The position numbers were made by a program, and so were the translations under genes. Shown piece by piece: positions 55,128 to 64,000 of a stretch of 64,000 nt of DNA. Within the stretch, counting starts at the first letter, position 1; each line of letters begins with the position of its first letter. Below the pieces are notes generated by a model. The model was not told where the DNA came from, ran no database searches, and saw only the letters and a program-made list of their open reading frames with translations. This DNA comes from Sparus aurata (taxonomy: Eukaryota; Chordata; Actinopteri; Spariformes; Sparidae), in contig NC_044206.1 of assembly GCF_900880675.1 (NCBI RefSeq), positions 651,214 through 715,213 of the forward strand, in the 5' to 3' direction.

Positions 55128-55698
55128 TTTTTGCATGGAAGTAGAATAATATGACGTCAAACGCCCCCTTTTATGTGTACGCGCGCAGAGCACAAAGCAG
55201 AGAACCGGACTTGACAAAGTAAGTTGATAACCACCGTCGCAGTACCGTTTAACTCTGTTTGGGGACTTGGGGCTTTGTTGAGCTGCATCATGAAAATGCC
55301 AACTTTCCCTCCGGACTCGCCAGTGCTGCAGCTCACCTCTGCTAGTTAGTGTGTGCGAGGCTGCTGTGTGCATGTGTGGTTTGTGTGTAAACTGAACACT
55401 GCCCCTGATTGGCTTACGAACGCTCACTCTACCTTAGAGAGCCAATCCCCATCACTTATGAGGTTGTCCCGCCCCTCCCTCCTCCCTCGCCAAGCTAAAA
55501 AAAAATAATAAAGTAAAACAGCTCTGCAGCTCCGGTGGTTGAGAGCCGAGTCAGATGACAACAGCTTCAATGAGCAGCTTCAGTTTGTAATGCGACACAT
55601 TTAATAGTCGGTAACGGCGTAACGATGGAAATAGTAATTAGTTAGATTACCCGTTACTGAAAAAAAGTAACGCCGTTTTTCCCAACACTGAGTATTTG

Positions 55699-56385
55699 TA
55701 TGTTTATATACACTTGTCATTTACTAACCTAAAAAATAAACTCTTCCTCCCATTCTGGATGAAAATGGTATATTTTTGCCTTCTTTCGCAGAGCCTCAGC
55801 CATGTTTACTACATTGGAGCGTAGTCCTTGCGTCGTTGTGGGAGACGGCTTTTCTTCTCTCATTGGTCAAAATAATTGTACTTTTTTCTAATCTTATTGG
55901 TAACTGTCAGCTGTCACTGTCACTGACAGTACTGCAGCTGATTCAAGAGAGAAGGAAGCAGCAAAGCATCACTTGTGCTACCTATATGGAGAGATTGTAC
56001 TTATTGTAAGTCACTCTGGACAAAATCGTCTGCTAAATGCCCTAAATCTAAATGAAAATGTTGATATCCCTTAAGTTTAACTGGCATAGTGTTATACTGT
56101 AACATTTAAGTGCTACCTTAATTTTTGAGCAGTGTAGTTTTCAGTTAGAGATTTGTCCAAGGCTCTCTAGTTTATTTGATGCAGGCAAGTCTGTAATAAA
56201 AACCGGAGGCCAAGGTTGCCCTGTAGCTCCATTCATTTAGATCTGACAGTGCTTGTGGAGGTGAACAGGGATGGAAACATAGCAAGTATGGATACATCTT
56301 CAGAAAGACTGCTGTTGGCTGATCAATGTCGTTCTTATAATTTCCTCAACAACAGCATTGGTTGCACTGCCATATAGCAAGTGTA
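55699..56385. other. Right palindrome arm, SINE tail scrap, otherwise unassigned
   Basis: The palindrome arm runs to about 55770. GTCACTCTGGACAAAATCGT followed by CTGCTAAATGCCCTAAAT (56008-56052) is the 3' tail of a fish SINE/LINE. No gene. Confidence 0.4.
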
Positions 56386-56773
56386 TCAATATACAGTGTT
56401 GGGAAAGTTCACTTTCTACATGAACTAGTTCAAAGTTCAGTTCACACATTTTAAAATGAATTCCTTCAGTTCATAGTTAATAATTCAAAATGTTGAACTA
56501 AGTTCACAGTTCCAAAAATGAACTAGTTCATAGTTCTTTTTTTTTTTTAATATGTTGCTGCGAGCGATTATTTTTCTAAATGATTGCCACAGCCCATATA
56601 GAACCACAGACAGCTATTTATCAGTTTTAACACTGAAACTGCAGGTCTCCGACAATATACTGCAAAACCAGGTTGTCTAGCTACGGCTTGGAAGATGAAG
56701 ACATTGGAACGGCTACTGTACGCCGTTAATGTGATTTGGGTGGTAGAGGATCTGTTTTGGCTGCAGTGTCTTT

Positions 56774-57046
56774 TTATTTTTTATTTACTCGCACATACCT
56801 TGAAAGGCTGGCCTGGTGCTTTAGTTCAATGTGCCGTTTCAGGTTTGCTGTTGACGTTGTTGATGTACAGAGTTGCTTCTTGAAACCCGGTGAGCAAAGT
56901 TTACACAAAAGGGTCAGATTTTTCCCACCTGGATCATCACTGACCTTTTCATTAAATTGTTTTAAGTAATCATACAAAGATGCTGTATTAATGGTGGCGG
57001 CAGAGTCTGAAGTAGTGCTGCTGCCTTCATTTGTTTTTGCCTCCAT
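56774..57046 (-). pseudogene. BED zinc-finger exon of a hAT transposase
   Basis: The 90-codon ORF starts MEAKTNEGSSTTSDSAAT and contains LTLLCKLCSPG, then TSTTSTANLKRHIELKHQAS. The two Cys and two His (C-x2-C, H-x4-H) are in place, so this is the DNA-binding BED finger that begins hAT transposases. The catalytic part is absent in this copy, so it can at most make a DNA-binding fragment. Confidence 0.7.
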
Positions 57047-57160
57047 GCTTCACATGTTGATGACGTATGCTGCGGTGCGACTCTGTGGTGGCTGGTGTTG
57101 CCACTGTTATGTCTGTTCAGGACAAATTAATCTGTGTTCGTTTGGTAATGCCTCACTGCA

Positions 57161-57366
57161 GAAGCCCTAAACGGCCATGCATTAATGCATTTTATTTCCT
57201 CCGTTTTCCCGTGATAACGAGATAATTTTCTCGAGATCTCGAGATAACAAAACTTTGTTTTCTTGTGATAACCAGATAATTTCCTCCGTTTTCCCGTGAT
57301 AACAAGATACATTTCTCGAGATCTCGAGATAACGAAACTTTGTTTTCCCGAGATAACGATATAATA

Positions 57367-57407
<41 letters not shown>

Positions 57408-57964
57408 TGAATGAGTCAGTCAGTTAGTGTAACGACTGTAAATGACCTTTAATGTGAATTGTTAATAAGAACATCTTGTTTTCATTTAGTTAACTGATAT
57501 TCTTTGAAGCCAGGTTATTACAGGTTATTATTTCATTAATTATATTAGACATTAAATGCGGGACTTTTATTTTGAAAGCGTCTCGCTGTGAACCGAGAAC
57601 ATCTGTGTTCCTGTGAATCGTGTGTGTGCGTATTTGTGTGTGCCTGCATGATTTTTGCTGAACGTGATGAAATGATTTACTGTGCACCTGTCTGATGAAG
57701 GGTATAAGCTCTTACGGTGTGTCCGAAGGTGTGTTATCTCGGGGGAACAAAGTTTCGTTATCACGAGATCTCGAGAAAATTAGCCCATTATCTTGGGAAA
57801 ACAGAGAAAATTAACTTGTTATCTCGGGAAAACAAAGTTTTGTTATCACAAGATCTCGAGAAAATGTTCCCGTTATCTCGGGAAAACGGAGGAAATTAAC
57901 TCTTTATCACGGGAAAACGGAGGAAATAAAATATATGAATGCATGGCCGTTTAGGGCTTCCTTA
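57161..57964. mobile_element. Mutator-like MITE with about 215-bp TIRs and 10-bp TSD
   Basis: The left arm begins GAAGCCCTAAACGGCCATGC and the right arm ends with the reverse complement. Each arm holds two tandem copies of a unit with TTTCTCGAGATCTCGAGATA and CTTTGTTTTCCCG. CCTCACTGCA is repeated exactly at 57151-57160 and 57965-57974. Long arms and a 9-11 bp duplication fit the Mutator superfamily. The centre has a (GT)n run and no coding. Confidence 0.75.
57369..57405. repeat. (GT)n microsatellite
   Basis: GT run at the left edge of the spacer of the Mutator-like element. Confidence 0.95.
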
Positions 57965-58333
57965 CCTCACTGCATGTTTGGTATGCAGCTGTTTCTGTCT
58001 GAAATAGTTAAGTTTTGTTTTGATCGAAAGTAAAGCGAGTTGCACAAACCTCTCGTCCAGCGTCCTTTTTATACACAAAAGCCAGACTGGGTGTTTTTCC
58101 GCTACATAAGGCCTGTCCACGGTGTGTTTTAGCTGATTTTCGCCTGGAAGGCTCGATGGAAATCTGGCACTGTCTTGAACGAAGTCAAACTGTAAGAACG
58201 CGCCGTTCACAAACACCAGAATGAATGTTCATCAGGTAGAAATACGTGTGTTCAGTTCACGTTCGCCCAAAATATGAACGAGTTCATGAACGATCGTTCA
58301 TTGAACGCGTTCATGCACAACACTGTCAATATA

Positions 58334-58793
58334 ACTGGTCAAATGTGTATATGGGGCTGTGTTGGCATGAGTTTAGTGGAGGCTGACATGGGGATCTATG
58401 AAAAAGTAAGCAGATTACCATAACATACACCCTTTCTCTCATGGCTGTAATCCATCCAAGGCCTTTCAGCTTTAGGGTGTTTAATGTAAACACTGTGATA
58501 ACACAATCAGTCCCAGTCCCCTCCACCCTACCCACTCTATCTCTTCCTCTGCTCCCTCCTATCCTCTGCTCCTGGGCCAGCTAATGAAATACATAAATGC
58601 AACATGTTTTTTAAGACAGTGAGCTGTTTTCCTCCCTGCTCCCATCTTGCCTTTGAAGTCAATGTGTGTTTCACTCCAGAACAAAATGCACAACAGCCAA
58701 TGAATAATGGAGCCATTCGCAGCACAGCCACCTTCTAATCTATGTAGACCTGCAGCCCAGCGCTTCAAAGCTTCACAAGCCCCTGAAGCCACA
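58334..58793. other. No gene; candidate conserved noncoding block
   Basis: 58545-58740 has even composition with GGGCCAGCTAATGAAATACA and no repeat signature. It could be regulatory; weak evidence. Confidence 0.25.
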
Positions 58794-58801
58794 GCAACAG
58801 C

Positions 58802-59721
58802 CAGTGATGGGCAGTAACGCGTTAGAAGTAACGTGTTACTGTAATCCGATTACTTTTTTCAAGTAACGAGTAAAGTAAGGGATTACAATAGCAAAAACAG
58901 TAATTAGATTACTGTTACTTTCCCGCAAGCAGGCTGCGTACCGCTCTTTCGGAGACTGTAACGTAAACTAACAGCGCAACCGGTCTCATCCTGGCCGCTG
59001 CACCGTGCGCCCGCGAGTAGCACTCTGCTCCGGGAGGAGAGAGGGGGCTCAGTGTCAACGTGTTGCCCCCTTGGAGGGCGGAGGGACCGCGGTTATGTCT
59101 GATTATGTCAGACAAAAATGTACGACGCAGTCTCAGAAACAAGAGCTCTTTCTCAGCTTAACTATGGCTGCACTATTTTATAACTTAACACATCGTGTGC
59201 CTTTGTTTACATTACAACTAGAGCTTCCTAGAGGAAAGATTTATAATTGAAGATTACTTTTTTGAATTTGAAAATTATCAACAGGTACTCTAATTAATTA
59301 TTTGTTTATTACTGCTTATTACTGAATCCATATCGAAGCATTTAAATCAAATTATTTATATTAAATTGAATTGCGACATGAAGAATCAAAATCGAATCGT
59401 GAGGTTCTTACTGATACCCAGCCCTACTAGAAGAGGAGGGTAGTGATGCAAAGCCCTTTGGGAGCTGGTGCTACTGTAATATTGGCTCACACTGGGTTTG
59501 TTTATCTCATGTCTGACTGTTGTCCATTTATTTCCTGCTGCCACGAAAGGTCTTTTGCTTTATAGCGTATTCAGGTTGTACATCATGTTTTTGAAAAGTA
59601 ACGTAGTAAAGTAACTAGTAAAGTAACTAATTACTTTTGAAAAGTAACTGGATTACTTTTTTGGAGAAGTAATCAGTAATCAGTAACTAATTACTATTTC
59701 CAAGTAACTTGACCAACACTG
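58802..59721. mobile_element. hAT-type element C, 920 bp, perfect TSD
   Basis: The left end is CAGTGATGGGCAGTAACGCG and the right end TAACTTGACCAACACTG. GCAACAGC is repeated exactly at 58794-58801 and 59722-59729. Both arms are full of GTAAC/AGTAATC words. No transposase. Near 59380-59428 it holds the end of another hAT family (GATACCCAGCCCTA). Confidence 0.9.
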
Positions 59722-59729
59722 GCAACAGC

Positions 59730-60510
59730 ATCGCAATTATGATAGACTATCACCAAAGCAACAACAGCTTCTTAATGTCGAGGCAACCCTGACTGCAACA
59801 GGAACACCATGGTGCTACATCACCATCACAACAACAGCATTTGAATTCCAGAATAGCATTACAATGCTACAACATCAGTGTAGAGTTGTTTCACTCTTTA
59901 TAGGAAAATTGGATTAGAGGGTTGTCATGAGTGTCAGCATGATGTTAATTTAGTCATCTGTTATTGTCTACAAAGGTCCAGACACTAAGAAAAACAAGCA
60001 CACTGACTGAACATGTAGTACAAAAGCAAACTCATCCCATGTACTAAATCCCCGGTAACTGCACACACCATTTTTCTTTGACGCTTTCTTGGTGTTCAGC
60101 CAAACACAACAAACAAAGGAGCTCTTATTCTTGAGGTCATAATCTTGTTTCATAGTGTGCTTGTTTGTGGGCTTGTCGGTATACACAGGCCACAGATTGT
60201 TGTTGTTTACACTGTTAACAAGTCTGCAGCCAGATTGACATTTCTCACAATTTTGGCTAACTTTGATGTAGATTTAGAGGAGAGACAACTGGTTGTAGAT
60301 CCTTTTTTTCTTATACAGCACATGTAGTTTGGTGAAACCTTCCGAATAACTTCACCTAACATATCCTGAGCATAGGTCTAATCAGCCAGAATAGGTGAAA
60401 CACCTCTGTGAGTGTGCTGGGCCTTTAAACCATACCAAACAATCTTCATTGTAAAATGAAATTACTTCACATAGACGTTTCAAGGTTAGTGAGTTAATTT
60501 CAGAGTTTAC
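59730..60510. other. No recognisable feature
   Basis: Unassigned DNA with random ORFs. Confidence 0.25.
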
Positions 60511-60793
60511 TCTGGGTTTCAGCTCAAGGGGTACATCAGGCCATCCAGTGATCAGAGAGTCACTGATTCAAATCCTGGCTCCCCCTGGCTGAGCTGAGCT
60601 GAGCCGCATGTTGAAGTGTTCTTGAGCAATATACTAAACCCCAAATTGCTCCTGATGTGCAGTTGGCACCTTGCATGGCTGCCATCAGTGTATGAATGTG
60701 TGTGTGAATGGGTGAATGTGGCAAGTGTTATAAAGCGGCTTTGAGTGGTCAGTAAACTGGAATAGCGCTATAGAAATCTAAGTCCATTTACCA
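60511..60793 (+). mobile_element. tRNA-derived SINE, diverged
   Basis: It has a degenerate A box (CAGCTCAAGGGGTA) and the B box GATTCAAATCC. The body ATATACTAAACCCCAAATTG, GCACCTTGCATGGCTGCCAT and GAATGGGTGAATGTGGCAAG matches the SINE at 13561-13800, and AAGCGGCTTTGAGTGG continues it. Confidence 0.75.
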
Positions 60794-60904
60794 TTTATGT
60801 TACTGGTTCACTAGCTGGGATGTCTTCTCACCGGGCTATTGTGATTAAAATAACAGATCCCTAGAAAAAGGTATTATCTTTCATATAAGACCCGTTGAGC
60901 TTGG

Positions 60905-61112
60905 TCAGGTGTGACAGATGTTCACTATGGAGTGCCCCAGGGTTCAGAATGATGTTCAATTCTCTTCTCAAATGACATGCTCCCTTGTGACCACCTTATA
61001 CATTGACATAACATCAGTCCCAATTTGTATGCAGATGAAACACTGTACACCCTCTTGACTGCCTTCATAACATCCATAAGTGGATACCTAAACATTTCCT
61101 GCAGCTAAATAG
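60905..61112 (+). mobile_element. L2-like LINE RT fragment, first piece
   Basis: The plus strand gives VHYGVPQGSE, a shifted piece ending in MLPCDHLIH, NLYADETLYTLL (the YADD box changed to YADE) and PKHFLQLN. These are successive RT motifs. It stops where the next conserved block should begin. Confidence 0.6.
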
Positions 61113-62995
61113 TCATCACTGACCGGCCACCATGATGTCACTCAGAGGTTTCTGACGGGCCAGAATGAAGCCCAAAGTGGATGGTAGCAGCTGTGGAAGC
61201 ACCTGACTCTGCCTAATTCCTGGCAAATCAAAAGTGTCCAAAGAGGTGATGAAGTGAGGTTAGTTAGTTGTTGGGCCCACCTGTCTAGAGGCTACCAGGC
61301 TATATATGGCAAACATGCTATCTGTGTTTATACATGAAGATTGTCAAATTTCACCTTGAGTTTGACCCCGGGCGTATGTGTCCAAAACTGACCGAAAACT
61401 TAACTGCACATTAGCTAAAAGACAGCGAGCAATAACTGGCAGTAAGGACATGTACCTGTGTTCAATATGTAGCAATCAGCAAAGTTAATGCTCACTAGAT
61501 ATTTCATTCTTTCTGTTACCCTGTAGAATATTTTCTTTTCCCCATCTCTTCTCTGCACAGTCATTAAAGCAGCTCAAGACGCTACATTCCCCCTCCATTC
61601 AGTAGTCAAATAATAGAGTAACTTAACATTACATTGGATTTTGCCGCCTCCATGGCTCATTACAGCAGGCAAGAGCGATGATTAAAAACATTTTTCCAAC
61701 CCCAAAAGTAAAAAAAGAAAGCGGTGGAGGAACTTCTGGAGTCCTGGCGCTGCAGGTTCTATCTGTGGCTGTCTCCTCCAGGGCTTGTCACCTCTAGAAA
61801 CTAGCTGCCAGTTAACAGAGATGCTTGTAAATCCAAAACACAGGTGTCTTTTTGTCCAATAAACCACACTGAAAGTCATATTATTTATCTGATACCTGCA
61901 TTAAACATTTTTCAAAAGGCCATACGGCTGAGAGATCAAGTTGAGTCACTGGAATTTGCTGAGGTGATGACAACCAGAGAGCTCGGTGGTACCTATCTAT
62001 CTACCTAATGTGACCACACCCCTAATTGTGCATCAGTTTAAGTCTTAACGTAATTTACCCACTTTATTCCCATTTATTCACCCCCCCGTACAATTGCCAT
62101 GAAGGGATACAATAGAGGCCAAAATTGTTTTTTGCCCCAGGTTGTAACAGCATTGGATAACTTCAGTAAGTCATTACATTACAAGATTACTGCCATAAAA
62201 AAGTACAAATTACAGTAAAACTTTGCAACTAGTTGCGCATGTTGGTTATATCGTCCAGTCTTGTTGCCAACTGTACATGTACCTTCGAATGTATTGACTC
62301 TACAGTGATTTTAATCAGTAACTCTGCAGCCTAATAATAGGAATGACAGTAGCAGTATAACATTTACAGCTTTTTGTTTTCTTAAATAGCTGACAACGAA
62401 CTGGGCAGAGGTATACCGTGTTAAGCACAGCTGTTTCAATGAAAACAGTACAACACAACAGGCTCTTATAGCCGAGTATACGATGTTTGAAATGCAACTT
62501 ATGAACTGATCAACTTTGAGTGGTTACATGAGGATGTTTCTACAAAATAATGCTGTCCTTGCTGCCATTTCGCTACATTGATTTAGCAAGCCAGGCATGC
62601 ACTCTGACACAACTGTAGGTTTGCCTTCCGCTGGAATGCAGCCACCTGCTGAGCAGCAGGCTGAAACAGTGCAATTGCTCCAGGGATTTTTTTTGCAACA
62701 AAAGAAAAGGAAAGGAAAGCAATTTGTTCTAGTAATGGATTATTACTATGAAAAAAACTGGATTACTTGAATTGCTGTTGAAAGTGACGTGTTATATTTC
62801 TTATTACAACAACAAAAAAGTAATCTGACTACTGTAATAGAGTCAAAGTTTCTTTGAACACTGGTTGTAAAACATGTTTATTTTAGCTGTAAAATTTGGC
62901 ATTTTAATATGGTTTCTTATGGGGACAACTTGGAGCCAGCCTCAAGTGGATTTTAGAGGAACTGCAGTTTTTGGCACATCTTCATCAATTCTGAG
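61113..62995. other. 1.9-kb block separating two LINE pieces
   Basis: No transposon ends were recognised. 61530-61720 has even composition with CATGGCTCATTACAGCAGGC and may be regulatory. Near 62750-62850 TAATCTGACTACTGTAATAG resembles the arms of element C. Confidence 0.3.
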
Positions 62996-63134
62996 AGTCA
63001 GAAGTTGCCACTTGAGGGTGACAAGACAGAAATGTTGATTATAGGACAAGGCAGTTGAACAGCTGTGGTTCTCTTCCCCACACATAACTCAGCATTGTAG
63101 AAATGCCCGTGTCATTTTTGATCAAATCGTAAGT
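62996..63134 (+). mobile_element. L2-like LINE RT fragment, second piece
   Basis: LEGDKTEMLIIGQG and NARVIFDQ match the blocks that normally follow FLQLN directly in this LINE type. The fragment ends at the hAT terminus that follows. Confidence 0.55.
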
Positions 63135-64000
63135 GGAGATGCACCGATCGATCGGCAACTGATCGCAATCGGCCGATAATGCCCCTATCGGTTTTGATCG
63201 GAGTTCTCAAAACAGATCACATCAGGCCGATCAGATGACGTTTAAGTATAAAGACAGTGCATTAACTGCATGCAGGGAGGGAATTTCATGGCCGCCGTTG
63301 CCCCGCACTTTGGCCTTGATGCCCCCTGAAAAAAAAACTCATCATATGGCCACAGTGGCCTCTGAGCCCCTGGCCCGGTCAGCGTAGCGGGCTTGCCCTG
63401 AATTACAGCCACCTGAGTGCACAGTAGTCACTCACAGTAACTTCAGTGAGTTCGCGGTTCGCGCAGGTGGAGTCTCATCATCACGATGATCTCACGTGAA
63501 AGCCTCTCAAACAGCAGCAGCGTCTCAAAACAGAAGTATGAAACTTACAGCACAGGTGCGAAAGCGAGCTCAGCCGGTTTTGACAGGATACGTACCTGAC
63601 TTATGTGGTAGGATTTAGTCCGGTAAAGTTGGAAATATATTCACAGATTCGAACTTCCCGGATCAATAACTCATAAGTGAAAACTTGTTAAAACACAGCT
63701 GACGGCTCTTTCCTACCGTAGTAAGGTAGACAACGAGCTACAACCGTATGTTGATCAAAACGAGCGTCTGGACATTAACTCTGGTCTGTATGGTCAGCCG
63801 TATGTGAGACGAGGGCGCAGGGACCATCTACAAAGTGCAGCACTTAAAAGAGATACTACAAAAAATATTCAATAACTTCACTATTATTCAGAGTGTAGTG
63901 TCACCAAAATCATTCCACACATCAGTGGTCTCCTGCTGTTATTCTACAATTTTTTGTTAGGAAAAAATGTGCTTTGCCATAATTTTGGGGAATAACAAAA
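63135..64000. mobile_element. Start of a hAT-type element running off the window
   Basis: GGAGATGCACCGATCGATCG, then CAATCGGCCGATAATGCC and TATCGGTTTTGATCGG are the left terminus of a common fish hAT group. The remaining 0.8 kb has no recognised coding; the right end lies outside or is lost. Confidence 0.5.

Larger units (their letters stand above)
53819..55249. mobile_element. PIF/Harbinger element nested in family B
   Basis: The left end is GGGTGTACTGCGAAGCC and the right end, reversed, ACGGTACTGCGACGG; the ends share GTACTGCGA. It carries a HARBI1-like fragment (plus) and a Myb/SANT-like exon (minus). Exact ends are approximate because the right arm is diverged. Confidence 0.6.
53394..55690. 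mobile_element. hAT-type element (family B copy of the 24.6-kb family) with nested Harbinger
   Basis: The ends are CAGTGTTGGGCATGTTACTT and CGCCGTTTTTCCCAACACTG. Octamers AGTATATG (53386-53393) and AGTATTTG (55691-55698) form a target duplication with one mismatch. The sequence follows 24605-27782 on both sides of a different Harbinger insert, and it lacks the insert and LTR found there. Confidence 0.85.
56394..58325 (-). mobile_element. hAT element D with BED-finger exon, perfect TSD
   Basis: The ends are CAGTGTTGGGAAAGTTCACT and CATGCACAACACTG. TCAATATA is repeated exactly at 56386-56393 and 58326-58333. GAACTAGTTCA / GTTCATGAACG words fill the arms. The only coding piece is a BED-finger exon. 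A Mutator-like element is nested inside. Confidence 0.9.

Overview
The window reads as a teleost fish chromosome segment. Evidence: (TG)n, (TA)n and (TAG)n microsatellites, tRNA-headed SINEs, and a dense mixture of hAT, PIF/Harbinger, Tc1, piggyBac-like, Mutator-like and Kolobok-like DNA transposons with APE-type LINEs. There are no bacterial-style operons, ribosome binding sites, rRNA, true tRNA genes or CRISPR arrays. I found no exon that I can assign to an ordinary host gene, so this is probably intergenic DNA or a very large intron. Every recognisable coding piece belongs to a mobile element. One of them (three exons, about 205 codons, near 36 kb) has no visible break.

Layout. 0-5 kb: a LINE scrap at the left edge, a hAT-like terminus, a poly-C run and one unassigned 69-codon ORF. 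5.2-7.5 kb: an element with inverted ends and a three-exon small gene carrying one in-frame stop. 8.0-8.5 kb: a TTAA junction followed by the first exon of a Kolobok-like element. 9.7-10.3 kb: a hAT-type MITE. 11.9-18.3 kb: a 205-bp sequence present twice, a Tc1 3' half split by a SINE, and a 3.2-kb LINE (minus strand) whose surrounding block is bracketed by a 19-bp direct repeat. 20-24.3 kb: a fold-back repeat, a hAT MITE and a hAT transposase relic. 24.6-27.8 kb: a hAT-type element containing a Harbinger element and a solo LTR. 28-35 kb: mostly unique sequence, with one SINE, hairpins and repeat fragments.

35.5-38.2 kb: the Myb/SANT-like three-exon gene and a dead Tc1 transposase. 39.5-42 kb: a SINE, a minisatellite and two hAT MITEs. 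43-46.7 kb: a three-level nest (LINE inside piggyBac remnant inside hAT termini). 49.6-53.4 kb: an L2-like LINE interrupted by a hAT element with a 341-codon transposase ORF, which itself carries a small element. 53.4-55.7 kb: a second copy of the 24.6-kb hAT family, with its own Harbinger insert, sitting in the loop of a palindrome. 56.4-58.3 kb: a BED-finger hAT with a Mutator-like element inside. 58.8-59.7 kb: a further hAT-type element. 60.5-63.1 kb: a SINE and an L2-like LINE broken into two pieces. From 63.13 kb to the end: the start of another hAT-type element.

How the parts relate: eight hAT-type insertions have 8-bp target duplications that can be read directly (five perfect, three with one mismatch). 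The two copies of one family serve as empty-site references for each other. The small DNA-binding ORFs (Myb/SANT-like, BED finger) are accessory or N-terminal parts of Harbinger and hAT elements. Family names rest on recognised motifs and termini, not on database searches. No CRISPR, phage or immune-type system was seen.
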